DNA of 64,000 nt, taken from contig OY741275.1 of assembly GCA_963514095.1 (NCBI GenBank), positions 12,047,569-12,111,568 of the forward strand, given 5' to 3'. The notes beneath the pieces were generated by a model, which worked only from the letters and a program-made list of their open reading frames with translations, searched no databases and was not told the origin of the DNA. How positions within the stretch are numbered: position 1 is the first letter of the stretch; the number at the start of each line of letters is the position of its first letter. This document shows, piece by piece, positions 1 through 64,000 of this stretch. Source of the stretch: Eutrigla gurnardus (Eukaryota > Chordata > Actinopteri > Perciformes > Triglidae). The position numbers and the translations under genes were made by a program.

Positions 1-3000
1 CAGTGCCGAAATGGGTCAATGTCGCAGTTGATGTTGAACAAGAAACAGGTTCAATGGGCCTGAAATTTGAGTGGAAGTTGACTGCAAGGCCACGTTGGCA
101 GTAGTCAAGTCCTAAAACACAATTTTGGATGGATGGATCCCGGCTAAGAGTTTTACAGAAAAATTACAAATGCCAGCTATAAATCACCATCAAATTAAAA
201 CACTCTGCTGACATAAAAAAAACCTACCAAGATTGTATCCTCTTGACTCTTGACTTTTTTTGTGCTCTTTGACTGAAAAAGCTCAGTAAAAGTCGCTCTC
301 CAGGAGCTCCAGGGGGGCAGCGGGTCGTGCGTGTCTGTGTAACTTCAGACGGAAGTAATTGACCCGGTTGAGGGTCAGGCTGAGCCAATCAGATTGAGCA
401 AAAAGTGGAGCAGTCCAAGTTAGGAGGGGCCGATCGCATCCCCCCTCTAAATTGACAGTATTAAACTGACCCAGTCTGACTGCTGGGCCAGAGCTCCATT
501 TAACAATGTCTGCGGATGCGAAAGCCAGGCCAACAAGTGTTGCAGCTGAGGGCCGTACCTTCACCTGTTTTAATACGTCCATGATTGTAACTGCCCAGAT
601 CAGTCTGGATGGACTGGCCGTTCAGGAAATCTCCAGTCCGCGCCTGATCCTGTGTTTTGCCAACGATTCGACTATACGATTGGCAGTCGAATCAGGCTCC
701 TTAGATCGAAAAGTCGACTATTCGGGGTCACCCCTACTCTTGACACAAAGCTGTTAGTGCTGAGATGGAAGAGGGGGTGGGAGACGAGGAGAAAAGAAGA
801 TAATAGACAGTAGATGGCTAAAATGAACAATCAAAATTGAAACATAAAATAAAGAAAGAAATAATAAAGATCCATTGTTAACATTGCATATTGACTCTTT
901 GGGTACAATATATCCCTACATGTAGTTTCAGGGCTGAGAGAGACACGTTTTATAGACAATAGAAACAATGTTAACTTTGAATTACACTGCAGATAAAGGT
1001 CAGCATGCAATGTTCTTCTGCATACTGATGAAAACAAGATGAGGACAGCTGGAATGTTGGCAGCGCGGTCTCTGAGATGCAGTAAGAGATGGGGATGAAA
1101 GAGAATCAGAGCAGAGGAAAGAAAGGACAGGAAGTGTATGTGTAATGTCAGGTTGCAGAACCAACTCTGATGTCTGTGTCTGCTTACTGTATCGTGGAAT
1201 AGATTTATCTGAATGACCTGTCTTTCTCTCTGTCTCCCTCTCTTTCTTTCTTCCCCTCTTTCCTGCTTCCTCTTTGTCTCCCTTCCTTCATCCCTTTCTG
1301 TCTTATGTCAAGGCAAGTGCCAGTTCAGTAGAGGTACTGTAGATGTGAGTGCGAGAGGGCTTAGGCCTGTCACAGTAACTTGTCCAAATGTAATTTTGCC
1401 TTAACATAACAAACCGTACGGGTGATGGATGGTGTACACACAGTTCACCGAAAAAACCTTTGCATTACTTCCAGTTGCCTCCTGCTGTCAGCCAGTTAGG
1501 GATCCCACTTAGTTATGACTCTATATCTGCTTGGTTGCACAGTCCTTAGACTCTATGCCATCCATCCAGATGACGCTTGACATTTAAAAATAATCTGTCA
1601 AGGTTGTTTTCAAAATGCCATTAATGCGCTAAATGAAGTGTGATGAATCTCATCCATCTATTGTTGGATTCTATCAGCAAGTTTCATTACTTTCCACTGG
1701 TGTCGTTTTTTTAAGTCCGCTTGAAGGATGGCATGTTGTTTATTGAGCTCAAGGACTCTGAATGGAAACCGTAGCACCATTTTGTACAGTAGATTATTCC
1801 GGTAATATTCCTGCGTCCCTCTGACCCCTCGCAATCTGTCTAATTTCACATACCGTGTATATTACATCAAGCATCGTGTATCTTGGCATCTATACTACTG
1901 GTTTTGACATAATTGACTTTTCAGCTTGTATGACATCCCTGAGTGAAGGGGCCGTAGCTGTATGATCCAGACACCGTTTAGACAGGAAGTTTAGTCTGTT
2001 TCAGTAGGGTTGCCTGTCAGCAGAGATTAGTAGTAATGTGTGACTGTCATGGTAGATTAGAGGTAACGCAGCTCTGGAGACTATCACTGTCAGTGTGAGA
2101 AGGTCACACTTAGGCCTCTATCACTGTCTTATGTTTGACTCAAACCACTTGTGCCTCTCTCACCGTCTCTACAAGTCTTTGTCTCTGTGTCTTTTTTTCT
2201 ACTTCTCACTCTTTCTTTGTGTCTCTCCTAACTTGTTTCCATCACTGTTGACTACAAGTTCACATGATGTATCACACTTGGACTCGGAGATAGAAAAATA
2301 GGTATTTTAGTGCTTTTAGTGAAAGTGCTGAATGAATGATGTTTTTTTTTTTTCTCAAGTGGCTCGCTTACTGACTTGTGTAGCTGTCATAATCGTTATT
2401 ATGGTTGGAATTTTGAGTGGAATGAAAAGGGATGTAGATATGTTTAGTGTCCAATACTGTACATACAGTAGTAGAGCTGCATGATTTTGAAATGTTTTTT
2501 CACACAGCACATTTTTTTACATTTCGGAGTATGAAAAGCTTAGGCGTAAAAAAGTAATATGAAGGATGGCTGAATTCCATTTAGCTGCTCCAGTTTCAGG
2601 GTCATACTGGTTCATTGTCACACTGTCATGACTTAGTGTTCCAGTTGACAAGAACGAAGCCATCGTTAATGTTATTATTATCAGCTGTTGTTTCCGCCTT
2701 TACCTCAACAATTGGATAATATTTTCTTGAATTGTTTTCAGGAGATTTTTTTCTAGTCTTTCTTTTTTAGTATGTTGTAACTTTTTGATCATTGAACTGA
2801 AAAATATGTGTAATTGACCTGTAATGCAGCCTATGAAGCCAGGAAAAGACAACATTTAAGCTATCCAGTCTCATAGCATGCTGCTATACAATAATATGTC
2901 ATATATATTGTAGCTCCATATATTGTGTATTATTACTGCAGTAGAAGCGTGTACTGGGGATTACCAGGCGATCTAAAACTGACACTGCATTTTACCAATC

Positions 3001-5649
3001 CGGGAGAAGATATTTGATCTTTCAAGGCTTCCAGGCATATGGACATAATAGCATCACTATTTGTCCCTAGGTGGCCATTGTCATCTATCTTAATGTGCCA
3101 CTGGATATAGACTGCATATACCGTACCCTCACACAGTATAACATTTTTCACCACATCATATAAGGTTTCAAGTCTTGACAGGTCTGCTTCAGTCTCAAAC
3201 CGGCGAGGTGTCAGAGCGAAACAAAATGTAATAGAATTACATTTTACTTAAAGGCTTCGACAATTTTGGTCTTAACAGTTTGTTTTTGTTCTTTAATCCT
3301 TATTTTCATTGCACCTCGTGCATCTTTTCTTTTTTATCTCACTGATGATCTTTGTTATTCGTTATGTCTTTGTCCTTTTCCTACGTCTTTCAATTTCTTT
3401 TGTCCTTTGTCGTCTATCCATGTATCCGTCTTTCATTGCCTTTCTTTGAAATGATGAATTGATTAGGGGTTTGATGTAATCCATACCTCCAGCCAGTCTT
3501 AAGAGCACCAAGGGTCCATTTTGTGACAATCAATATATGACCCTACAAATATCATTTGACATGTGTTCTGAGTAGTCTACTCCGTCAGAGGTTCCCTCCA
3601 CCCTCACCACCACCTTTCTCATTGTATTCCCAGTGGAGCTATGGGGGCTAACATGCCAGCGTTCTTAATGTATATGGATTGAGGGGCCCCGTGAATGGGT
3701 GTGGTACATTTGAGGATTGGTAGTGCAAGACACACATCATAATAATACCTCCAGTAATACATGTTTATTTATTTATTTGGATAGCTTTCTGCAGTGTTGA
3801 CTTTTCCTCCCATTTCACAATTTCTTCAAGCTCCAGCAGAAGCACAGGCAATAGTGTGGTGCGCTTCATCCATCAGCTTCTGTTAAATGATGATTTTATG
3901 CAGTGGGCTGATGAGATGTGGAGAGGGAGACACTATCATATGTTAGTTACTTGCATACGGAGATCTGCAAATCAGACACTTATTGGCTATTTGGACGCAT
4001 GGACACCAGTGTGTTCACTGATGGGATATTAAAGGAAGGGATCATACATTAACTTCTCACACGCTTTCCACTGCTGCTAACAGTCCTAATGAACACATTT
4101 CCCAAAACAACCTTCCGGAGTGAGCTTTCTGTGACACTGCCACAGCAAATGCAATCAACAGATATGGACATGCAAACATAAATGTCTCAGGCTGTGCTGG
4201 CAGATGATTAAAAGAAGGAATAATGAAACTCAGAGGTTTCCTTGAGTTAATGTTTCTTGTAGTTGAAACTAGTTGTTTCTATATGTGACTTTCCACTAAC
4301 TGTCTGCCGCCCACCACTAATATCACTGTATAGCTTTTTATTTCTTTGTTTTTAACAAGCTAAAATGGTACATGTATGTCAGTTTCCATGGAGATGGCAA
4401 TGCACCATGTTGTGGCATCTGTTCGACAAAGCACATTCTGCCGTGGTATGTCCTCACTGACATTTACACATAACGTTGTGGAAACTCAGAAAGTTTGAGT
4501 TAGCTCTCAGTCAGAAAACATCTAATAAAAAGTATTTGATTAGAACTAGATTAAGTTTTTTGAAGAAAGTGTAGCTATTCAAATCTTCCCTATTAAAAAC
4601 CTGCAGCTGCCCCAACAGATACACATCTGCCTCTTGTTTACATGCTCTCAGACTCTCATGCTCTATGTTCTGTAGCTTCCATGTCTTTAATCCATTTTTA
4701 TGATAAACACTGTGGTGTCACAGAAGCTGCCTATTTGATTTTTTCACACTGGATGCTGGGATATTCTAGTTTGTTTTTTTTGTCATCACACTTTAACTTG
4801 GAATAAAGTCACAGGCACATTGCAGTGACAGAGCGTAAATTAATTTTGTCAACATAAGAGCATAACGATATTCATCTCTCCTTTTGCTTCCTCATCATGC
4901 TTTGACATTTGCAAAGACAACACACAACAACTACTCTCTGTAGTGTGGCATGACTAGCTTAGGGTCCGTATCTTGTCATCTAAAAGATTATTATTAGACA
5001 TGAATGTTGCTGAACTATGACTCCATTAAAATAGCATAGCAATTTAAGGTAAGTGTGTGTGTGTGTGTGTGCATTCGTGTGTGAGTGTGTGTGTGATAGA
5101 TCTAATGTAATCTTGTGCGTGAATCAGAGACTAGCTGTATATTCTGAAGTAGTGCAGATGCAGACTTTCTCTATCCTCACCAATATTTCATATCTGTAAT
5201 CCTGAAAGATACTGCAGATTTAAAAATCGGAGCTTGAGCCGACCTTGAAATCGGAGGTCATCAATATTGCCTCAAGTCATGCACTCTGCAACTAAAACTT
5301 CTGTTGAATTAGTGTTTTGTGGTGTCATCAACTTCCTCCTGTAGACTGCTCCTATAAACAAAGAAAGCAGTAAACGACGTTGTTTTACAGGCTGTACAAC
5401 ATCTGCTTTAAATATAATAATAATGTGTACAGCCATACTTTATAAACACACACATCTCTGCTTCTGGTTAAAACATTTTCTTCAGCTTTTCCCAGATGTA
5501 AAGATGTATAGTTAGAGATAAATATAGGAAGAGTACACATTATCGCCTTGCCATTGATCTTCAGGTGTAGAGTAGGCCTCAATGGAAAAAAACACACTCC
5601 AAGCTACTTGAATTCATGAGATGTGTTTGTGTCCTTGTGTTTTCTGCAG
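1..5649. other. Intron upstream of first visible pard3b exon (no gene seen)
   Basis: No exon of the N-terminal PAR3 oligomerisation domain could be read here, so the whole stretch is taken as intron, entering the exon at 5650 through the acceptor tttctgcag. Around 655-740 the sequence alternates gattcgacta/gcagtcgaat/gtcgactatt and ends ggggtcacccct, which resembles the end of a hAT-type repeat, but no partner end is visible inside the window. The rest holds a pyrimidine-rich tract (1219-1312) and a short (TG)n near 5052-5095. Open frames at 283-582 (-) and 506-757 (+) show no recognisable domain. Confidence 0.6.
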
Positions 5650-56169
<50,520 letters not shown>

Positions 56170-58551
56170 GTAAGGCAAATACAGACGAGCTGCACCTCAT
56201 CAATGTCAGAGATGTAGAGAGACGCCGGAAAACATACGCACATTTACAAATTACTGCCTAGGCTCAAATTATTGTTGTTTTTTTAAAACAGTGACAAGAC
56301 AATAAAAAGACCAGTAAGAATAAAAAAAATAAAATAAAATGAAAGACACACTTTCCACGCAGCAACAGTTCTTTGTTGAGGTTCAATGAGGATTCCTTTT
56401 TTTATTATTAATCAAAACAACCTCTGCTGATTCTCTGTCTCTCCTCATCATCACTCTCAAAGTCACGATGTTATTTACCATTTCCATTCCCCCCCCCCCC
56501 GCCCTCCAGTCACATTTACATCCCACTTGACTTTTCCTCCTTCACTGCATCTTCTGCCTCCCATACACTCAGCTCCTCCTAGAAATATCTCCTTGATTTG
56601 TCGGAAGTGCAAATGAAAGTAGGATTTTCAGTAGGACCGGAGAGACGAGTGACACGGTGGCTACTTCTGAAAAACACACATGGGCGATCTTTATCTCAAG
56701 GGTACAAGAGAGAAGAGAGAGAGTGCAGGCACGAGGAAACATTGATGACAAACGCTTCAACCGCCCCATGTTACCATGAACAAACTTTTATTTTTCACTT
56801 TGCCTTCAAGTCACCCTCATTTCATTTGGAGCCACTTGGATGTAGAAGCACTCAACATTATTCCACTCCGTGTTTCTCTGTCCGCCACTTTATTGTTGTC
56901 AATCAGTCCGGCCTGTTCCCATGATCTACTCTATGTAGAAGCATAGACTTTTATATGCTAGGTCCATATCCATTCTACAGGGAGCAAGAACAGTAATATA
57001 AGGAAGATATGGAAAGAACGCAAGGCGAGGACTTTCTGCACTTATATATCAGAGTGAACCGCTAATAAAACAAAAACACCTTCCAGACATTTGTTAGTGT
57101 TTTTTCCTTTTGGAGTTTTTCGGTTTCTTATCTTGGCTTTGGAGCTTAAGTGTAACCAGACTCCAATAGAGGCGCTGTATGAGCCAGAGCTTGGCACAGT
57201 TGTTAAATGTGTTCTGGACGAGATACAGCGGTGTTAAAAGCAAGGCAGGGGGACATCTCACACAGGAAAAGAGGATTAGGGGGCTTGGGATGGTAAACAT
57301 GGAGAGGTAAGGCTTCCTGGAAAGAAAAAAACAAATGATGTACAACTGCTTGCATATTCTTATAGGTCTGCAGAACAAAGCTTTTGATGGTCAGCAATCT
57401 GAACCTGTTGATGATTGTGCCAGCTGTTTCTCTGTGTGACATTTACATGGCCCTGTTTGCTGTCAGGAAACTTAAACAACAACAATGCGTTGCTTACAGG
57501 TGTAAAATGAAAACCGTCTCATTGATAGTGACTTCCCCTTGTGTTCCAGTAACTGGAGAGCACATGTTCTGTCATTGAACTGAGTGGGTGGCAATTTGAA
57601 ATGAATAGGAGTGCAAAGCTATGCAGCGTGGCCCGATTAAACTAAAATACAGCATATTTAAAAGTTCAAAACTAGATTTTAATACAGAGACCCTCTACAA
57701 GAGAGGGTCACAACATTAAAACAAATGCAGGCCTTGCTTTATTTGACATGGTACTTTTCTGGTTCATTTATGGTTAGAAATCTCTAATAATTCAAACACC
57801 AAATGATACACCCTGGACGTGGAGTTTCATTGCTTCTGTGAGTCTTGGGCCCCGTGGCAGATTTACATTTTGTTCAGTTTATAATGCAGCCTCGTAATAA
57901 GAATAATTTGGGGCATATTTTCTTCAATGTGCACCTCTTTGTTGTGCTGCACTGTAGACTCTACGCTGCAGCTTGTTTTTGAAACACCTATCTGCAATAA
58001 ATACTGCAGAACAAAATGATTTTATAAGGTTTACCCGGTCCTGTTATTATAGGGACAAACAATGTGGCTGCTACTGTTTGCTGGTATCCGTTACCACTGA
58101 GTCTATGTTGACCTGCAGTGATATCTGAAGTGAAAGCTTCTTATTTTTCATCTGCAAATCTGGCCGTATTTTCCTAACGTTCCGGTTTTAGATGTGTTGT
58201 CACCAGTAATATGCCCGTTATATGTCTGGTAAGGGCTTTTTCCCCCCTGTTAGATTTATAGACCTTTTTTTTCTTTTATAAAACTCCATCCTGCAGTTCC
58301 CCCTCTACCTGTTGCTTGTCAATGCATCTCCTGTTTTACAATGCCACAAAGCCCAGAGAGCTGTTAAAGAGAGTGTGTGCCTGGCAAGCGTGACAGTTCT
58401 TTCCAACCCACCTTCCTTCGCTCTAATGTATTTTTTATAACTGAAATGCTTCCAACAACTCCACGCTGAGATGACAGACAGCTGCATGGACCTTGGTGAG
58501 AGAGGGGCGGAGTCGAGGGAAGTGAGCAATTTAAAGACAATGACTTCTGGG

Positions 58552-58554
<3 letters not shown>

Positions 58555-58617
<63 letters not shown>
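58555..58617. repeat. (AT)n microsatellite
   Basis: About 60 bp of pure TA/AT repeat, the only long AT dinucleotide run in the window. Confidence 0.96.
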
Positions 58618-58621
<4 letters not shown>

Positions 58622-58893
58622 TTTTTACTTCCAGCAATGGTCTTTCCTCCACACCCTGTAGAAGCAACTGGGCGACTGCACCACAAATACACACACACTC
58701 TCACACACGAAAGTATTACTGTTATGGTAATGTTATGGTAATGGAAATTCTCCATCATCCTGTGGAAAATGTGAAGCTTGGAATATTTCATATTATATTA
58801 TAATTTTGCAGAATCTGAGATGCAAAGTGACGGATATTGGAGACCATATTACAAAGTGTGTGCGTGTCTACATGTGTGGAATCCTTCCCAGAA

Positions 58894-58896
<3 letters not shown>

Positions 58897-58950
<54 letters not shown>
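58897..58950. repeat. (TG)n microsatellite
   Basis: Pure TG run of about 54 bp. Confidence 0.95.
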
Positions 58951-58954
<4 letters not shown>

Positions 58955-59616
58955 AGCATGTTTTTGTGACTAAATGTCCCGTGTGTGGAGGCAGCAGCTG
59001 AGCGAATGTTTGAATCTCTCTTTCGTAAACCCAAAAAAACATACTTGTCATTGATGAACACTAACAAACTGTATAAATACTTATTCCACTATATGCTGAA
59101 TGTGAAATTGTGTAAACACACTCGTTGAGTGTGTGTGTGTGTGTGTCTCTGTGGTCACACACGCCTGATGTCTTTGCGGCGGCACAGAGAAGTAAGAGCT
59201 CAATCCATTCATTCCACTAATGAATCAAATCTGCTGCGGAAGAAGTGACACGTGAAATACAGTTACAGTGACAGAAAGGGATGCAGCAAATACATTCTAA
59301 TTAGGCATCATTCAAGTCACTGTCATAACAGTCGGTTCAGCTCGACGTGAACGGTGAGACGGAGAAAGACTAGAATCACGGCTCACATCGTTCCCAGGGC
59401 GGAGACAGATCCTCTCCTCAAGCAACTTTAAATAGGACAGTGCAGTCAAACGCACGCTGCTGACGGGACATAAAACAGTCGGTTGCAGCTGTGTTGCTTT
59501 CACCCACCGGTGATGGGGATGCTGTGTGTATCCCACAATCAATGCGTGAAGGAAATAAATGGCGAGCAGTGAAAAATCCACAGGAGTGATGAAAAGCTTG
59601 TCAGGGGAGAGCATGC

Positions 59617-59712
59617 GTGCCAATGTCTCTGGTTATTCACTTCTTACAGCGGGCCCTTACATGTGTGCCAATGTCTCTGGTTATTCACTTCTTACAGCGG
59701 GCCCTTACGTGT
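59617..59712. repeat. 48-bp tandem duplication
   Basis: Units 59617-59664 and 59665-59712 (each starting gtgccaatgtctctgg) are identical except for one A to G change near the unit's end. Confidence 0.95.
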
Positions 59713-60047
59713 GTTAAATGGTTTGCATGAGTTCTGAGACAGGTGCTCCGACGCTCTGATTTTGTGGAATTATTCTCGTTCGTCTCCTTGTGAGGATACG
59801 CTCCCGCACACCAAAGTCTTCCCTTGCATTAAACCCGTGTTGTGAAAATACCCAACAGCTAAAATGCTTGTGTGCTTCTGTTGTAGTTTTCCATTTGAAT
59901 GTGTCTGTATCGCCGTATTCGCCGCCGCCGCCGCCAGCTCCCTCTCGGCCACTCCCTTGCTCTCTCACTCACTCGCTTTCATGCCAACGCCATTCAGGCT
60001 TAGAGGCTGACGAACAGGCAGAGAAGCTTAGAACGAGCAACATCTCT

Positions 60048-60049
<2 letters not shown>

Positions 60050-60120
<71 letters not shown>
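60050..60120. repeat. (TG)n microsatellite
   Basis: Pure TG run of about 70 bp. Confidence 0.95.
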
Positions 60121-60122
<2 letters not shown>

Positions 60123-62216
60123 AGGGGGCCGGTATGTGATGCTGAGGCAGGCTCGTGCAGCCCATTGTCTAAATCTCTCCCTCGTGGAACTTTGACTTTG
60201 ACTACGACAGTCACAGACTGACAAGACTCTGCCAAAACCAGCTCTTTAGAGAGCCATATCTTTCTATACCCCCTCCCCCCCTCCTCTGTGATTCTCTCTT
60301 CATTTCTCTCTCGTCCTCCTTTTCATTGTCTCCTCGTCTCTCTGGCTCTTGCAGACGTTGCTGTGGATTTAACCTGAAAGCCACCTTGTTAGGCTGATGT
60401 GGATTGATGGATTAATTTGTCACAGTGTGAGCAGCACGTCTCCCGAGTGTACTGGGCGGTTCTGTGGACGTGTTGCGAAACACGACGCGGCGCCAACACA
60501 CGCTGGCTCTTTACAACTGTTCTACAAGCAGAATTAAAAACCAAGCAGTCCCGACTCGTCCGTCATTTTGACCATTACACTTGAATACCTTTTTGCTGGC
60601 GTGTGCATTTTTACTGTACGAGCTATCGGCCTCCGTTCGATGTGTTCGTGTGTACTGCCTCTCTTGTATATTGAATGCCCTTTGACCCTTTCCATCTCCC
60701 CCAGTAAGCCAATAAAGGTGAGCAGTAATCAGGAGATGGTCAGCGTTGTCGTTTCTTGCTGGTGCAGCCATTCATCTCCATCAGGGGCTACACACTGATC
60801 ACTGACATGTGCTCTACTGTATATGGTATGATGCCTGAGAGAGAGAGAGGGGCGGGGGAAGAGGGAAAGCCATTTGTTTCTGTCCTGGACTAATTGGTGG
60901 CATTCCCTTTGATGGATTCATTTAGGAAGAGTTGTGTGTGTTTGTGGACGAGTGTGTGTGTGTAAGAAGATACCTCTCCAGTACACATCTCATGTACTCT
61001 AGCTGTTTACTGTGATAAAATAATAATGCTATTTTCCTGTCACTGTACCAGAATAATACTGGGACTGGTTCATTTTCTTCTTTTTGCTCCCAGTGATCCT
61101 TCTGACTATTTTCAAAGTGATAATTTGGTTGTTTTTTAACGCTTTTGAGGTACTTATTAGTATTACTTACAGTAGATTACCCACTGTGGAAAAACAGACA
61201 GGGATTACGGCACAGCCAGCAGCAAAGCATTGTACTGCTGTGGACGGGGCAAAACATATCACCTAAAAACATGTATTTAAGTGTATGCTTTATTTAGAAT
61301 ATTTTCAGTGGTTTACCTCGTCATCAGACGGCCCTTTCCAACATCGACCTGAACTGAAAGCAACGTTTATGCTCTTTTTTAGTCCATCAAAAGATATTGT
61401 TTCAATGTTTCCCTTCAGTTCCCAGTTGGAGTTTGTTCTAAATGTAGCATACACTATTAACCCACTGAGCTTATTTTTAATACTGCATTATGATTTCGAA
61501 CCGGTTCTTCTTAGTCGCTGCTCTTCTGGAACCAATAAATACCCACATGAGGCCGAGGATGATGTCACATGACTTTACAGTTTATGATGCCCGTTGAATT
61601 ATTATGGCGCCCTGTGGGATAGCAAAACCTCATTCCATCTGCTGGGAGATTGAACCACATAACAACACACATGTAATATGCAAGAAAGTGTTGCTTACAG
61701 GATATGGTATTGCAGACACACACACACATACACACACACACACAGTTTACCTTAGGATGGGACATATATGTAAACACATACCCAGGAAACACCATTTTAG
61801 AGCCATGCTTTCACAATTCTATATCCGAGTTGGACAGTGAAGTATTTTGGCTGTGATGTTGTGTTTTCCTCAAACCTGGGAGCACGGGGGGAACTTCCAG
61901 AGATGGGACGGTGAGAGAAGTCAAATCCTCCACTGGCTGAAAAAACAAGATCTGGGTGTGTACGACGTAGAAACAGAAGGCAGGAATGGGGTTGCGTCTC
62001 CGTATGAGCTCGTCTAAAGTGTGCTTTGGTGGACTGGAAGTCGGTGCTGTTGTCAAATCTGCTGGCTTTGCTGCTGCTGCCCGCTGCCAAGACGCTCCTT
62101 GGTGTAATTTTGACTTTCAAAGTAGCCCATTGCCTTCCTGCCAACAAAATAGCCTTGGGATAGCTTGGCGTTTCTCTGTCTTTGTGTTTTGTTTTTAATT
62201 TTTAATTTCTCTTCTC

Positions 62217-62218
<2 letters not shown>

Positions 62219-62264
<46 letters not shown>
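62219..62264. repeat. (CT)n microsatellite
   Basis: Pure CT run of about 45 bp. Confidence 0.95.
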
Positions 62265-62266
<2 letters not shown>

Positions 62267-62418
62267 GTTGTCACTCCCATCCTCTCTCTTTCACTCCAAG
62301 GCTCAGCCTCTTTGTTTCTCTTTCTATTGCATCCTCTCACGGTGTCTGTTTTTCTCTGCCAGCCCCCCACTCTCATACTCTCTCCCTCAAACCACTTTGT
62401 TACCCCTGTCTTGCTTGT

Positions 62419-62420
<2 letters not shown>

Positions 62421-62482
<62 letters not shown>
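62421..62482. repeat. (CT)n microsatellite
   Basis: Pure CT run of about 62 bp, followed by a second pyrimidine stretch to 62515. Confidence 0.95.
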
Positions 62483-62486
<4 letters not shown>

Positions 62487-62600
62487 CTGTCTCTGTCTAG
62501 CTCTCTCTCCCTCTTTAAAAGCAGCTTAATTCTATCATCTTATAGTTGGACAGTAGTAATTACATTTATGACACAAATCCTGCTAGTCACAGCAAAATAC

Positions 62601-62602
<2 letters not shown>

Positions 62603-62668
<66 letters not shown>
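62603..62668. repeat. (TG)n microsatellite
   Basis: Pure TG run of about 66 bp followed by agcgagcgagcg. Confidence 0.95.
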
Positions 62669-62670
<2 letters not shown>

Positions 62671-64000
62671 CGAGCGAGCGTTAGAGTATGTGGATGCATG
62701 CTCATCACCCAGTGTGTGTGTGCTTGTATACTTATATACGTGTGTGTGTGTGTGTGTGTTGTTCATTCCCTGATAACCCTGCCCCATCACCAATAAGCTA
62801 TTTCTGATAGTATTTATTTCATCCCACTACCCAGCCATGTTTGGACTCTGGGTCTGTGTACGTTCTGTGTGCTCCTCTGTGTTAGACTTCCTAAACGGAC
62901 TGCGATTGCCCTCACACTTTACAGATCCCCAGTGGAAAATGAACCTTGACCCTGCCTGCTTGCACTGAATTTGAATGAGGAACATCACAAGCATGTTTTC
63001 ATATGGAATTAAATAATCTACAGAAAGCATTGCATGACTAAACACTGATGTGTACACATCTAGGCATGTCATTTGAGCCTAAGTATGCTGGATTAGGAAT
63101 TTATTCAAACTGGGATGAAGAAACAAACAACACTAAGAAACTGGTTAACCTTTGAGGGCGTGTTGTTAGCGACTGCAAACATGTTGGCCTGAGTTTCTGA
63201 TTAGAGTGTGGATGAAAGGAATAATACATAAATACTGGACAATTAATGTTGAGCTTTTTCATGGTATTGGTGGCCTTGGTTCAAATGTTCCTGGCAGCTC
63301 TAATCCACGGTCCTTGGAGGTTTCACACAGTGGATCGGCTATCCTTTATAATACACTCAGCTCTAGAATAAACCGTTTGTTGTTGCATGTGATAGGACTA
63401 CTTAAAAAAAAAAGTTTCAGTTTTTTGCTAAGATTGAAGATCCTGCTGTGCTCTTTGGCTGAGGATCTAATAGCATGTTTGTTACTTTTCCCTTCAGCGT
63501 GGCCACTGTCCTATTTATCTTCTGGAAGTCATTAAGTCGGTCATCAGTTGTCACAGCACATGCAGATGTTTCCATGCATCACATGTTATCTTTAAGCAAT
63601 TCACCACCCGTCATGGACTGCGACATATAAGACAATGTTGAGCAGCTCCCGTTGGCCTGAATTTATTCATTTTTCTGTTATTTTAATGGAGCAAAAGGTC
63701 TCGTTACAAAGAAGAAAGCACATTTGAAAGTTAAACACTGGAGGCTTTTTCAGGCTACGGTAAAAAAAAAAAAAAAAAGCCTGAAAGCAAGATGATTACA
63801 TTGCTTTCACTTTTGACATGCAGTGGGAGGCGAGTTTCATGTTCATGAACAAAAGTGTGCATTTCATTTTTTTTCCACATAGAAACCTTTGTCTTTCTGT
63901 TGAAAATTGCCATTCTTTATTTTGGGTTTTATAACCGGAAGTCCTTAGAAACTGCCATGTGATTTAAAAACGCCTAACTACTTGTACGACTCCAAAGTGG

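Larger units (their letters stand above)
56170..64000. other. Intron downstream of last visible pard3b exon (at least 7.8 kb)
   Basis: Contains an (AT)n at 58555-58617, (TG)n at 58897-58950, 60050-60120 and 62603-62668, (CT)n at 62219-62264 and 62421-62482, a 48-bp tandem duplication (59617-59712), (CCG)-rich codon-like run near 59923-59935 and poly(A) at 63763-63778. No exon continuing the PAR3 frame was found. Confidence 0.7.

Noticed and set aside
506..757. 83-codon frame beginning MSADAKARPTSV
   Set aside because: No known domain, and its end overlaps repeat-like gtcgactattcgg sequence.
56170..64000. Search for the next pard3b exon (GLKKSSSLESLQ region)
   Set aside because: No segment with that coding pattern and splice sites was seen; it is presumed beyond the window.

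Overview
The window reads as teleost fish genomic DNA. It is an intron-rich vertebrate gene with GT-AG introns, crowded with (CA/TG)n and (CT)n microsatellites. It also carries short DNA transposons and truncated LINEs/SINEs of kinds common in ray-finned fish. I see no prokaryotic features: no operons, CRISPR, rRNA or convincing tRNA genes.

One protein-coding gene accounts for all coding sequence I can support. It is the central part of pard3b (PAR3-like polarity scaffold, also called PAR3L) on the + strand. Fourteen exons between 5650 and 56169 join in one open frame of 580 complete codons (1743 nt). The first base of the opening codon lies upstream of the window and the last two bases of the closing codon lie in the next exon downstream. 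The 5' exons (N-terminal oligomerisation domain) and 3' exons (CR3-like region, C-terminal coiled coil and tail) are outside the window. The exons encode, in order: a linker, PDZ1 (exons at 18751, 19620, 23690), a Pro/Lys-rich linker, PDZ2 (25522, 26993, 27310), PDZ3 (40754, 41644), then a Ser/Asn-rich and acidic linker ending in the family motif KASKSMDL just before the CR3-like region. The PDZ1 second half (SSSLSGR..LGLYIRG) matches PARD3B rather than PARD3. I cannot tell which teleost paralogue (ba or bb) it is. Residue numbers given for exons count from the first complete codon at 5652.

Everything else is intron. Introns run from 148 bp to 13.3 kb; the largest (27439-40753) separates PDZ2 from PDZ3 and holds most of the transposon load. 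Identified elements include: a 958-bp internally deleted hAT transposon with perfect 13-bp ends and a perfect 8-bp target duplication (35675-36632); two CAGTGGTT-ended hAT MITEs (28080-28505, 35272-35555); a TTAA-flanked MITE (24791-25225); an 854-bp CAGGGCTCC-ended element (52985-53838); a tRNA-like SINE with a 12-bp target duplication (47660-47877); an antisense L1-like LINE remnant with YADD box (about 45780-47540); an antisense CR1/Rex1/L2-type LINE remnant (about 30540-31560); and an antisense LINE tail (6366-6575).

The most interesting signals concern splicing of pard3b. Microsatellites sit directly at three splice acceptors: (TG)n at the PDZ2 and PDZ1 first exons, (CT)n at the PDZ1 last exon. 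A 62-nt candidate exon (52071-52132) has the same entry and exit phases as the KASKSMDL exon and could be mutually exclusive with it. A second donor 27 nt downstream of the KASKSMDL exon keeps the frame. A strong acceptor in the intron after PDZ3 would give a six-codon terminal exon. I found no evidence of a wholly new gene system; these are testable inferences from sequence alone.
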